Assembly (NCBI GenBank): GCA_012184525.1
Contig: WOFQ01000065.1
Span: 122,039 to 186,038, forward strand
DNA from: Xenoacremonium recifei
Lineage: Eukaryota > Ascomycota > Sordariomycetes > Hypocreales > Nectriaceae
Direction: 5' to 3'
DNA: 64,000 bases
Below the pieces are notes generated by a model that ran no database searches, had not been told where the DNA came from, and saw only the letters and a program-made list of their open reading frames with translations. Position numbers and translations under genes: made by a program. Positions 19,961 to 31,312 of this stretch are shown here, one piece after another (within the stretch, counting starts at the first letter, position 1; the number at the start of each line of letters is the position of its first letter).

Positions 19961-21987
19961 ATGGGCTCATTTCCAACTCAAGAGCAGAATTATCGTGGCT
20001 ATGCCGAGTTCTCGGTTCTCCCTGACGATGCAATCCGAAATGGGCAGCAAGCCTTGAACAGGCACTCCACATTTCTTACCAGGGATCATAACTTCCCCGG
20101 AGCAAAAGTGCGATTTAGATCATTAATCATGTTTTTTTTTTCTTTTTTGAGGGGGGAATAGGACTGACGGCTGGCAGGCAATGCTGTATGCGGCTGGAGT
20201 GCCGGATGAGCGGACGATGCAAGAAAGCCCCCACGTTGGAATTGCATCAGTATGGTGGGAGGGCAACCCTTGCAAGTGTGACAGCCTATCTTAAGTCTTT
20301 CAAGTACAACATCTAACGCATCTGCAGTATGCATAGTATGTTTAACTAGGAATGTAAATGAACCGCTCTGACGCAAGCAGTTGGGGATCTGGCTGCTGAA
20401 GTCAAAGCCTCGGTAGAGAAAGAGAAATTTCTGGCATGGAGATACAACACGATTGGGGTCTCTGATGGCATTACACAAGGAAACGAGGGTATGTATGCAG
20501 TGTGCTGGTGAAAGACTCAGGCCCTAACTACTCCAGGAATGCGCTTTTCGCTGCAGTCTCGAGAACTGATAGCCGACTCCATCGAGACTGTTACTTTCGC
20601 GCAGCACCATGATGCCTGTGTTGCCATTCCCGGCTGTGACAAGAACATGCCAGGTTGTGTGATGGGCATCGCGAGGCATAACCGCCCTTCAGTCGTTGTA
20701 TACGGCGGAACACAGAAAGGCGGATTCAGCAAGCTCTTGCATAAACCTATCAATATCAACACGCCTTATGAAGCGGGTGGTGCTTACGCTTTTGGGCAGC
20801 TGGCGAAATGGGACAAGGATGGGAAGAGCACGCCCGAAGATATTCTTTGTGATATTGAGAGAAACTCGGTGCCTGGTGCCGGTGCCTGTGGCGGAATGTA
20901 TACAGCTAACAGTCTGGCCACTGTGATAGAGGCTTTAGGCTTGTCTTTGCCAGGGTCATCTAGCACTCCGGCCTCGTCACCAAGCAAGTTCCGCGAGTGC
21001 CAGCGAGTGGGAGCGGCTGTGAGAGTATGCTTGGAGAAGAACATCCGACCCAGCGATCTCTTAACGCGCAAAGCATTCGACAATGCACTCACCATTATCA
21101 TGGTAGTAGGTGGCTCTACGAATACGGTGCTCCATGTCCTGGCAATGGCACGTACAGCGGGTGTCGACCTAAAGCTCGATGACGTCCAGCAGATTTCGAA
21201 GAAGACGCCCCTACTAGCAGATCTCGCCCCTAGTGGAAAACATACTATGGAAGACCTGTTCGAGATTGGAGGCATTCCGTCTGTTATGAAGTTTTTGATC
21301 GCGTCGGGCCTAATGGATGGCTCGACGCCAACAGTCACTGGCAAGACCCTCGCCGAAAATGTCGAGGCATGGCCATCCTTACCACAAGACCAAGTGATTA
21401 TCCGGTCTTTAGATGATCCCATCAAGGGGACGGGTCATATTGAGATACTATACGGCAACCTAGCTCCAGGAGGAGCAGTGGCAAAAATCACCGGCAAACA
21501 GGGCCTTCGTTTCATCGGCAAAGCCAGAGTCTTCAACAAGGAATCGGAACTTAGTAATGCTTTGAACAGGGGCGATATTTCGAGAGATGAGAATCTCGTT
21601 CTTGTAGTGCGTTATGAGGGCCCCAAGGGTGGTCCAGGGATGCCAGAGCAGCTTAAGGCTTCGGCGGCTTTGATGGGGGGTGCCTTCACCAATGTAGCCT
21701 TAATCACCGATGGCCGGTATTCTGGTGCTAGCCATGGCCTTATCGTAGGTCATATCGTGCCCGAGGCTGCTGTTGGGGGACCTATTGCCATTGTGCAAGA
21801 TAGCGACATCATCAAGATTGATGCCGAAGCACACGAACTAGCGATACTAAATGTCTCACAGGAGGAGATTGCTTTGCGGCTGAAGAAGTGGAAGCCTCCG
21901 GTACCACGCATTACAAGGGGTACATTGGCTAAATACGCGCGCTTGGTTGGGAGTGCTTCAGAAGGCGCAATGACGGATATATTTTGA
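19961..21987 (+). CDS. IlvD/Edd-family dehydratase (dihydroxy-acid or sugar-acid dehydratase) with 8-nt microexon
   Basis: Exons 19961-20107, 20178-20275, 20328-20335, 20381-20488, 20537-21987 encode 603 residues. The family dehydrates 2,3-dihydroxy acids using an Fe-S cluster. Family signatures are WWEGNPCNMH (cluster Cys, assembled across the 8-nt third exon), AIPGCDKNMPGCVMGIARHNRP (split in text: AIPGCDKNMPG then IARHNRP), GACGGMYTANSL and ITDGRYSGASHG. Without the microexon the frame meets a stop and loses CNMH. The N terminus MGSFPTQEQNYRGYAEF does not look like a mitochondrial presequence. Branched-chain biosynthesis ILV3 enzymes are mitochondrial, so this may be a cytosolic paralog for sugar acids or a specialised copy. 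Its neighbours, a Zn2Cys6 regulator and a sugar-type SDR, point the same way. Confidence 0.9.
20328..20335 (+). other. 8-nt microexon of the dehydratase gene
   Basis: The exon TATGCATA lies between a 52-base intron ending CTGCAG and a 45-base intron starting GTATGT. It supplies the last base of an Asn codon, Met, His and the first base of Ile, which completes the conserved NPCNMH motif around an iron-sulfur ligand. Both flanking introns have consensus borders and the total CDS stays in frame. Confidence 0.8.
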
Positions 21988-22968
21988 CGAGTAGTATGCG
22001 AGCATCCGAATCAACCACATAGATTGTCAGCATGGAGTAAATCGTTGGTTTGACGAACCAAGCTCGTCGTGCCGGATCTGATGAAAGCCACCGGAACACG
22101 AGTAGCAGCCTAGTTCGAGAATTGACTAATAGTTAAAGGACTTTTCTAGAGTATTAGTGCGGGAGTCATAGATAGTCTTATGTAGATTAATGGATATAAT
22201 GATATGGGATAGTTAATTCTCTTGGGATAATTTCAGGCAAGTAGATCCCTTCATGATTGAAGTAGGCCCATTAATACTGATAAATCTCCCTAGGTTGATT
22301 TTCAAGACCCTCGAAAAGAATAGAAGATAAATGCTTAGTTCGTGAAGCAATCGGAGTTCCGCTGTAACGATCTGTCTTCTAACTATAGGGTAGGTACAAC
22401 TGGTCGTAGGGTTCCTTATTAGCAAGTAGGATAGGCACATTATACTGAGCATAAGGTCTTAGGTGTTACGTCTGGTAATGCATAAGTAGATTGTGGTAAC
22501 CAAGTTATATTGATAGTTGAGCTATTCCAAAGGAGTATTCTAATAAGGTATAGGTCCTTAGTTTATATATACTTAGATGTGATTGGGGTGATCAGTGGTA
22601 TCTTATCGCGATTACCTACTGATCCATACAAATTGCCGATTACTCACAGGTCGGGCGACTTCCATTCTATCCTTGGGCTAGGAGACCAGGGCAGTCCAGT
22701 TTTCTTTAGGAATACCTCAGGCAAAGCCTAGATTGGAAAAAAGTCAACAGATGTCCTTTTATAGCGATCATTATTCCTATTCCTCATGTCCCCGAGAACA
22801 CCTAATAAACAACAGATACCCTTTCTATTTAACCACAATGGGAATATTGGCACAGAACCCCGTTATATAATATACATAGCAATCTAGAACCCTGCATCGG
22901 CCCCTCCAACTTGGAAACTCATTGATATGTTACAGCAATCCCTCTTTTGGCGAGGTTCGATTTTTTAC
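21988..22968. other. AT-rich gene-free region
   Basis: About 980 bases, strongly AT-rich between ~22130 and 22600 with frequent TAG/TAA in all frames. It separates convergent genes (dehydratase plus, glucan synthase minus). It may be a decayed repeat, but I see no terminal repeats or coding remnant. Confidence 0.45.
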
Positions 22969-25900
22969 TTAATTCGCTGTCGTCGTCGACGATTGTCCTG
23001 CGGTCGCCGTATAGTCCGCTCCGGTGTAGCCTGCCATTCCCGTGCCTGTCTGTTGAGTTCCGTTTGTGTTATCGTGATCTAAGCCAGTAGGCTGTAACAG
23101 ACGAAATCCAGCCAAATCGTCAAAAAGGCTGGTAATGCTACTAGGAATGTATTTCCCCACTACTAAGGGCGCAACGATGAGCCCTACCCCGATAAGTAGC
23201 ATGGTGAAGTAGATTATGGCGAAACGGACAATGCGTCGCCGCCTAAGCCTAGACTGTTTCATCGAGTATATTGGCTCACGAATTTGTCGACTATTCCGGC
23301 AGTCAGCAATGTCTTCTGCAGCTTTAAGAGTTCGTCAGTCTTACCTCGGAAGAACCCAGAAGATCATTGTAGTATGAAGCATGTCGATTTTTGGAATAAC
23401 AACAATCGGAAACATGATGAAGAGGAGCATATGTCCAAGCAGAAAGTCTGCAGCAAACATGCTTAACTCGGTAATCTTGCAGGTGAGCTCTCGGAAGGGC
23501 TGAGTGATTGAATGTCGCCCTAGTGAGTACCATTTTCCATTCCAGAAAGCAGTTTCCGCCTGAGCGGTGTTAAACTCCCTTGTCACCATCAATACTATGA
23601 CTTTGAGGAAGAGTATCTGCATGGAAGCGACAGCAATCATGCCCGACAGAGCACGAACAAACTTGAATCCTTCAAGGAAGAGCATAGCCTCGAAGGAAAC
23701 GACAAGTGCAACCACAGAAGTTCCATATGCAATGGCGGACAGTACACGACCAAATCGCTTGCAGCACATAGTGAGGAGCGGTCCCAAGAAACAAGATAAA
23801 CAAAGCAAGACTGCCAATGTTCCAGCATTCATCGCAATTGGCGCAAATGCCACGATCAAAACCCGGATTAAGGAATCCGTAGGTTCAATCTTCTTGCCAT
23901 CATTGTTACTCGAGAGCACGCCCGTCTGTGCATTGAGGAAAAGGTAGGGAATCAATGTCATGATTACTGACATGAGAGGTAAGATAACTTCTCCAAACAG
24001 AAGGGATGTGAATGCAGGGCGAGGGACATCGGACGAGAGTTTGGACGAGGGATCTCCAAGGGTCTTGCGCTTAAATCCGGTGATCCGGATGCGTGATAAG
24101 CGGCAGAAAGTGATCCACGATGAACCATGAAACCGAGAATGTCCTCTAAACAGCCATCGTAGAAACTCTCGATAGTCAATAAAGAAGTCGTCCCAAGCGA
24201 ATTGATGCGGGTTGAAGACGAAGGGTGAAAAGATGAGACCCGTAACCGTAACCCAGAACCAGACCAAGGCAGGCTGCCAAACGGTAAGTGTCGCAAACAG
24301 GACTAGCATGAAGAGCCGAGCACCAAAATAGATAGAAGGACCGGCAAACCGGGAGTAGAGAACGCTGAACGGTATGCGAGCTGTGGCAAAACCACGGCCA
24401 GTTCCAATATATCGAGCCCCTCCAGAGGAGAGGTTCTGTTGTATAGAATTGGCGTAGACTTGGCAGGTGAAAACCTCGAAGAAAGGCGAGAAGGACGCAA
24501 AGTGCTTGATAAATCTCAAGAATGCCCGCCAGGGATCAGTTTCCAGAAGTCCCTGAACGGTCAAAGGGATGAAGGACATCAGGAAGACAAGGAATATAGA
24601 AAGAGTACACCGGTAAACCCAATCCATCAGGGCTTCAGTATTGTTGCATCCTGTTGGAAATAGAGGATCCGTTATCGGGACGTGTCGATTATACTTGCAT
24701 TTGATGGTTTCGTGCCGGAGGGCGCCCATATTGAGTAGGCAGATGAGAAGCATATAGACCGATGCCAGAATTAGGATGTTGTTGATATGAAATCCGGGAT
24801 GAGCATAATAGAAAGAGAGAAAACGGTCTAAGGGAAGCTGCGTGCCCAGATAATAATATTCTCTGGAGAGCATTTGTTCTCCCATTCCTGTTCCGATTTT
24901 TGTGACGAAATTAAGGATAGACCCAAAGCCAAGGTCGCGGCCTTTGCCGCATTGATAGAATTCGCAATGCTTGATGCGACCTCCACGCATGATGGCATTC
25001 ATCCCAGCGTAGATGTCCTCGTTCAAATGAAGGCCCTTTTGTGCTTTTGACACGCCTCCGCGGGTTGTCATAAAGACGGCATTCAAAAAGTCTGGGTGAC
25101 CATAATGGAGCTTGCCTCCCAGTTGGGCGAGTGTCCGGGCAAACAAGGTTCCAAAAGTTTGCTCCTTTCCAGCAGCAATGTCGCCTAGGACGCCGGTGTT
25201 TTCTGAGAAGATGTACTCTCGAGTGCCCACGATTGCAACTGGTTCTCTGTCTTTGCTTGGTTGCTTGAGCTCTTCGAATTCTGCCAGCACGCTGCGAATT
25301 TTGAGGCATTCCTCCAGATAATTATCTTGGTTGGCATCGATGAGCTGGATATATTCGCCCCGGTGGAAAATGAGTGCGTGGTTTTGATTGTCAGATTTAC
25401 CATCGCCCAGAATTGGATTGCCTGATAGTTGCACCCTGAATTTGGGTTTGCGAGTTCCACTTTCGAGAAGTTCTGAGTGGCCGTCGATGAGAGCAGAATA
25501 GATACGAGGTTCTTCCCCTTCAGATACTGGTGGATCCTCATCTAGGTACGCAATTTGGATATCGGGATAGGCTCGAAGTAGGAACTCAGCATTTTCGAGT
25601 TCCGATGCACCGAACTTAGAGTACCTCTGCATTGCGACTAGCATGCGAAACTTTCTTCTGGCCATTCTTTCAAGCTGATACTCGAGCTCTTGTGAGTTGT
25701 TTTGTAAGAGCTGCACCACCTCGGGGTTCTCGATCCTATACAGAAGCTTGATTGCCCGGCTATAGTTCATAAAACCGGAGACTGTTCGATATAGAGTCTG
25801 AGCCCGCAGAGAAGCCCAGATTCGTGTCCTGAGTGTATATTCTGGGGCGGAAGACTTGAATCCAATGCAGTAAAAGGGAAGGTCATCGATTTTCTTCTTC

Positions 25901-28626
25901 ATCTGATCTTGTTCATCTTCGTCTGCATTCCCAGGAGGGTTGCTCTCATTCGCTAACACTTTCGTATCTTTGACGAAGCAGTCCCATTCATGAGTATACA
26001 ACTGTTTGAGGTATTCGAGCATGGTGAGTCGCGAGTAATGGTCCTCCTCACGAATGATTTCTCGCAGTGAGAATAGGATCTTTTCACTGTAATGCGGAAT
26101 CATAACAGTAAAAGTTGGCATAGCATCGACAGCCATGGGTTCTGGAATCGGAGTAGATAGAGATTGTGCAAAGAAAGAAATTCGTCGTTCTGCTTCGCTG
26201 TGTTTCGGGAAGAATTGGCTTTGAAACCACTCGTCGCCCTGCGCAATAAAGAAGGTCGGTGCCCGCAATGTCCTCTTGCCAATTGTGTCAGACGGCACCT
26301 GATGATACAGAAGCTTCTGGACGTGCTCAATCGAGAGTAAGTGTTCCCGATACATGGAGATGATGATAGCATTCCAGACTTGCGATATAAGCACTTTGGG
26401 CTTGTACTTGATCTCCATCTCCCCCGTAGCTAGAATCTTTGAATAAACTCGTTTGGGAAGTCTGATGAAGACGTTCCTCCAGGGTGTCCAAATAGTCGAG
26501 CCGATATAGAAGGAACGCAAGACAGAGCACACCGTGTTGACGAGAACATACCACAGGTACGTGTCTAGGAAGAAAAAGATCAGGTCTGTTATTGTCATGA
26601 GAACGAGAAGGATAATTGGCTGGTGCTTGCAAAGAATAGAGCCGAAAAGTCTGTCTCCGTGACAACTATCCACATTCATGATGGACAAATAGCGGATGGG
26701 ATCTCGGAAAGATAATGCCAAGAAGACCCAGGATTCGCCAAATTTGGCGCCGAAGACAATCGCCCAGAAGATATATGAGAAAATCACATTGTTTCCATGG
26801 AGCTTCGGATAGTTCGATGTGAAGGTCTCGTTTGGTGTAGGAGGACGTGGCTTCTTTTTAAAGAGCCCGCTGAAGAGCCCGCCGAGCATGTTGCCGGACG
26901 GCACAATGGCGAGAAAGGCAAAAGTTTGCGTTGCAATGGCGACGTGGCCCATGCCAAGATATTTGTCGAGCGTTTTAGGACCCGGGAACATGAAGATCTT
27001 GATGAATGGTGCGACATTCATCACTAGGGCTGCTGTCAAGATGAGAAGTTTGAGAGCCACGGGCTGCGCTCCAGGCCACCGCCGAGGAACATGGAGCGAT
27101 TCGGCGATGGTAGCGACAAGCTGAATAAAGCATGGGATCGCGCCACCAAGACCAATGGCGGAGTATTTCTTAGCTGTGGAAGGCTTCTGGTTGACTTGCT
27201 GCTCGTAGGACGGGCCGACAATGATACTGGGAGCATTGAATGCTGTATAAAACCAAAAGACGGTTATGTGGATAATCCAGATGCGGTTGAAGCTGACCAA
27301 AAGGTGAAGTAGTGAGCGGGATTCCTTGTAAGTTTTGAAGAAGCATTTCCCCCAATTCACTTCCTTAAACTGGAGATAGCGTTGCGAAGACGGGAGGTCC
27401 ACCAACTTGGTTTTGTCGTTCAGGACAATCCGACGGAGTCCTTCAGGATACCAGAATAACTGGTTGCAATCGTCGTATCCTATCACCTTCTCATGGTCTC
27501 GCTCGCGGCGCACGTAGACACCATCGCGAATGGCATAGCCTTGGTCTCGAAGAAATCGATACAGGGGACTGATGACGTTGTCGAGGAAAGATAGCTCCTC
27601 CATGGGCTCGTGCTGTTGTTCAGCATCCATCGCGTATTCGTCTGCGCACTTGAAAATGAAGCATAGACATTCGGGCATGAAGCGGACTTGGTTTGCTTCA
27701 CCCCAACAAAGCAAGTACAGAGCAAGTTGGCGGACGCGTTCGTGCGGAAGCATGTTCTTCGTCCGAAGGTCCCAGCGATCTTTAGCTGTTTGAAGGGACT
27801 CTGCTTCCGATTTCGCTTCCGTCACTTCCGCCTGAGCCTCTGCAACAGTGCCACCTTGAGTATCCGTTCTCGCTGTACTTGTCTGCTCGATATGAATGTA
27901 GGACGCAAAATACCACTTCCGATAGTTCGCGTTTTCCCCGCCAATGTAATCGTCGTGTAAGGATATCAAGGCTTCTGCAGTCGGCATGCGAGAGGATCTT
28001 GAGTCGAGCAGAGTCATGAAATAATCGAACATATTCCGCATGCTATCCCGCTGAAAGCCGAATTTGTCTGTCAATGAGACGAATACTTCTTCGATTTCCT
28101 CTACGGTCAATGGCGCATCAGGATCGGTCGTCCACGCATGGTACACTGTCGGCCCTTGTACCGCGGCCGAGTTGAAGTTTGCGAATTCCGTATCGAAATT
28201 GGACGCCACTTCTGAGGCCCCAGTGCCAAAGTAGGCTTGGGAAGATGTAGCTGAGTGTGCACCAAAATCGCGTGCTGATACTGGGCCACCAAAATCACCG
28301 TCGTTCTCTTGGCTGTAGTGATGAGAATCACCCCCATCTTGGTATCCGTAGCCGCTCGTCTCATATGGAAGATCGTTCGGATAATCTGCGTAACGGTAGG
28401 GATCATCGACATCCGCTTCGTAATATTGTCTATAATTGTGAGCTGGAGCAATGGCAAGGCCTTATGAATCTACCCACGGATTGTCATAGTAATAGTCGTT
28501 TGCGTTCTCTGAATGATAATTGCTCTGTTCGTAAAAGCTTTCCTGATGCGAATCATCGGCGCTGCCAGGTTGATGATAATAGTCTTCGTTGTACGAGTTA
28601 CCGTAGCCACCGGAAGGACCTGACAT
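22969..28626 (-). CDS. FKS1: 1,3-beta-glucan synthase catalytic subunit (FKS family)
   Basis: The main exon is 28442 (or higher) to 23345 and the last exon is 23290-22969, the latter fixed by a GTAAGA/TAG intron that restores PSRQIREPIYSMKQS. The protein is a ~1800-residue multi-pass enzyme using UDP-glucose to make wall glucan. Landmarks are LYLLCWGEANQVRFMPECLC, YDDCNQLFWYPEG, RWIIH-type transmembrane blocks, IPHYSEKILFSLREIIREED, GNPILGDGKSDNQNHA, LNEDIYAGMNA and a C-terminal set of membrane helices. The echinocandin hot-spot-1 equivalent is FLALSFRDP. The N terminus is uncertain: from the ATG at 28626 the frame meets TAA at 28464-28462 and then continues open. Splicing 28601-28443 (GTAACT/CAG) would remove it and gives 1814 residues. 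The sequence between looks Tyr/Asn-rich like FKS N termini, so decay or a sequence error is also possible. The call is certain; the first exon is not. Confidence 0.9.
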
Positions 28627-29881
28627 GGCGATACTCAATAGATACTACCCGTGACAAAGTAGAACAAAAAAGACTGCCTTGAAGAAAATCTTGAGCGCAG
28701 CCTTTTACTTTTACGATATGGAGCCTGTTGGAGGAGTAATGTACTCCAGTTATAGCCCTCGTAGGTCATCAACGGCCACAGATTTGTTGATGAAAGGGGT
28801 TACAAAAATTCCACTTGATACGCGGGTTCTAGCTCGGAGAAGACGGGATTGCAAGCAAACAGCATCACTGTCTATATTTAGGGAATCCATATCTCTGACT
28901 TGTCTCTGTTGATTCTGCAGTAAAAAACTGGATTGGCGTATCTGTATTGTCTAAGATGCGGTGGAAATCCTACGTCTTTGTGGATCCCAGGTAGCTTCTT
29001 CTGAACTGTCAGGCCAGCTGAAAGTGGGCTGGCTTTTGCGAAAGCGGAAGCGAGACCGAACTTGGCATCTGGACTTCATCCCAACTTTTTTTTTCCTTCT
29101 TAGAGAGCACACAATACCATGTACGCGTGCGTTCAATGCAAAATTCGAGGAAAAGATTCTTTTTTCTCGCAAGAATGGTTGGGTTAAATCGGTGGAACTG
29201 CGGGCAAAGATTGAACATGAAAAATCGTTTGCCACAGCTCTTAATGGTAGCTCAAGTGTCAAGGAGATAGGAAGCAGGAGGCCATCCATTTCGGATCACT
29301 CGGGATGTTTTTTTAGGCGTGGCCAATTGCCCGATTTATCTCTTAAGAATCTCAAAAGAGTCATAAGTCTGCGCAGATATAGCCAGGGATCTCGGCCCTA
29401 CCGGATATGCTAGCGATCCGCCTTCGTAGGGCAGGCAGTCTAGACGCCGAAATCTATTTTGGGATCTTGTTCCTGGACCCGCGGAGATCACGACAGGGAT
29501 AAGCTTGAGAGTCAAGCTTTGTTTTGATTACTAGATTGTGAGACCCAATAGTGGCATTCAGAGCTTGGATTGCCCATCTTGTATGGGAACCGCGTATAAC
29601 CCCTACTATTGTGACTAACATGTAATCGCGTATACACGGTATTTGAGGCTTATCTCTCCTCTCTGTAACGCTAGTTGTTACTGCCACCGAAAGCGAGACC
29701 GTGATATTGATGAACCAGGTTTCACCTTTGGCTTGATGTGATTTTGCTTCCCCTTTTCCTGCGTCTTGGCGGTCTTATAAGGAGCAGCCCAAAGTCCTTC
29801 CCAGTTGCTTTGTATTTTGGCCATACCATTCATCTGATACTTTTACCTGGATCTTCACAGTTGTGCCCGGCAGCATCAAAC
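28627..29881. other. Divergent intergenic region
   Basis: About 1.25 kb separates the glucan synthase (minus) from the second MARVEL-like gene (plus). Frames around 28950-29410 have no domain or start support. Nothing else is recognised. Confidence 0.45.
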
Positions 29882-30800
29882 ATGGGGTTCTTCAGCAATC
29901 GGTTTAAAACCCCGATACAAATATTCCAAATTTTTATAATTACTACTGTTCTTGTCCTCTCAATTATACGGGTCTTCAATCGACCAGCCAATGCCCCACG
30001 AAGCCGGGCGAGTACGATGAGTCTTGGAATGGTAGCATATAAAGACTTCTGAGCTACATGTTTACATTTCAGTTAAGCTAATAATTTGGATTAGAGTGCA
30101 AAATCCTTGATCATTGTCTTGTACGAGGTTTCAACCGAACACATAAAAGCCTTGGAAAAATGGAAGAGCCTGAAGGCTTATACTATCTTGAACGGGCTCG
30201 AAATCGTTTTCTGGGGCGCTGTTGTTTTCTTGATCATCAAATCCAATATCGCGTTTTGCGAAGGCTTGAGTTGCACGCTCAGCTGGATCATAGTGGTCCT
30301 AGGTATAAAGCTCAAGTAGGTGCTCTGGACAAATCGTCGATGACTCACAGAGTGACTGGCAGCAAGCTGACATCACGTCTCAATTTAGTGTTTTGGCATC
30401 CTACATGACTGTCATAAGCTATATGAACTTTCGAGAGTACCGCAATTCACAGCAGAAGGAAGAGGCAGGCCGATTGAGAGACACCTCCTCTGTGAATTTG
30501 TATGAGATGGGACAATGCTTTGAGCGAGATGGTACTCATGGGAGCCATGGACGACATGGAAGACATGATTATCGAGAACCACCACGATATGATGCCCAAA
30601 ATGTGGGTGCCCGACCAGGGTTATATCCATATGAGCAAAGATTCAGTCCGCCCATAAAAGACACCCCCATGGGCCACGTGTCATACGAACGAGACAATTA
30701 CAACGACCAGATCCATCAACGCCACGAGAGACGAAATTCTGCTTATTGGGTTTATTCTTCAGAGGCGCAGCATCCACCGCCAAGTTGGTCCGGAGTCTAG
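29882..30800 (+). CDS. Small MARVEL-like four-pass membrane protein
   Basis: Exons 29882-30031, 30095-30315, 30389-30800 encode 260 residues. Introns have GTAGCA/TAG and GTAGGT/TAG borders. The layout is four membrane segments in the first ~145 residues: IFQIFIITTVLVLSIIRVF, SAKSLIIVLYEVS, AYTILNGLEIVFWGAVVFLI and LSWIIVVLGIKLNVLASYMT. A hydrophilic His/Arg/Gly-rich tail of ~115 residues ends the protein. The length and fold resemble small fungal MARVEL proteins. It is more divergent than the MARVEL gene at 14628, so the family call is moderate. Confidence 0.75.
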
Positions 30801-31312
30801 AGAGTACTGCTTGTTGTATAAATGTGTATTAGTGTATGTACCGGCTTTTCCTTATCTGATCGGAAACTATCGGTCAGAAATAAATCTACTATGTTCGTGG
30901 GTGGGGAAACCTATGACTCTATACGACGGAGTAATTAATCTGAATGCTGTCCTGAAACAGAGCGCACAGCGCTTAAGACTCCATCGTATCCATCACAGTT
31001 CGCAATCTCCCAATGGACGTCATCGACACTCATCGCCTTGTGTTTCATCCCGCCGCAAGGTTAAATGAGATCCACCTGTCAGACCATGATCGACTACTCT
31101 TAATTGGAGCGCCAGTAGTAAACTTCTGGATCACCGCAATAACGGAGGAGTTACCGGAGACCACTCCGTACTCCTTATACATATAGCGCCTTCTCTAAAT
31201 TCGAGTTTAGAACTCTTTGAAGTATCACGTCGCGGTTCTCTTCACTTCCTTCCCAGCTTTTCCATTCTTTACTTTCAGATCGTTGCGCTTTTGCGCGTTC
31301 CGTTCCTTCAAC
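30801..31312. other. Intergenic region
   Basis: About 510 bases between two plus-strand genes. It contains partial ACTCCGTAC/CGGAGTA strings near 30927 and 31163, also seen at 62363 and 63827. The last 100 bases are pyrimidine-rich (CTTCACTTCCTTCC...), typical of a fungal core promoter. No gene is seen. Confidence 0.5.

Noticed and set aside
20784..21425. 213-codon minus-strand frame over the dehydratase
   Set aside because: It is antisense to highly conserved coding sequence.
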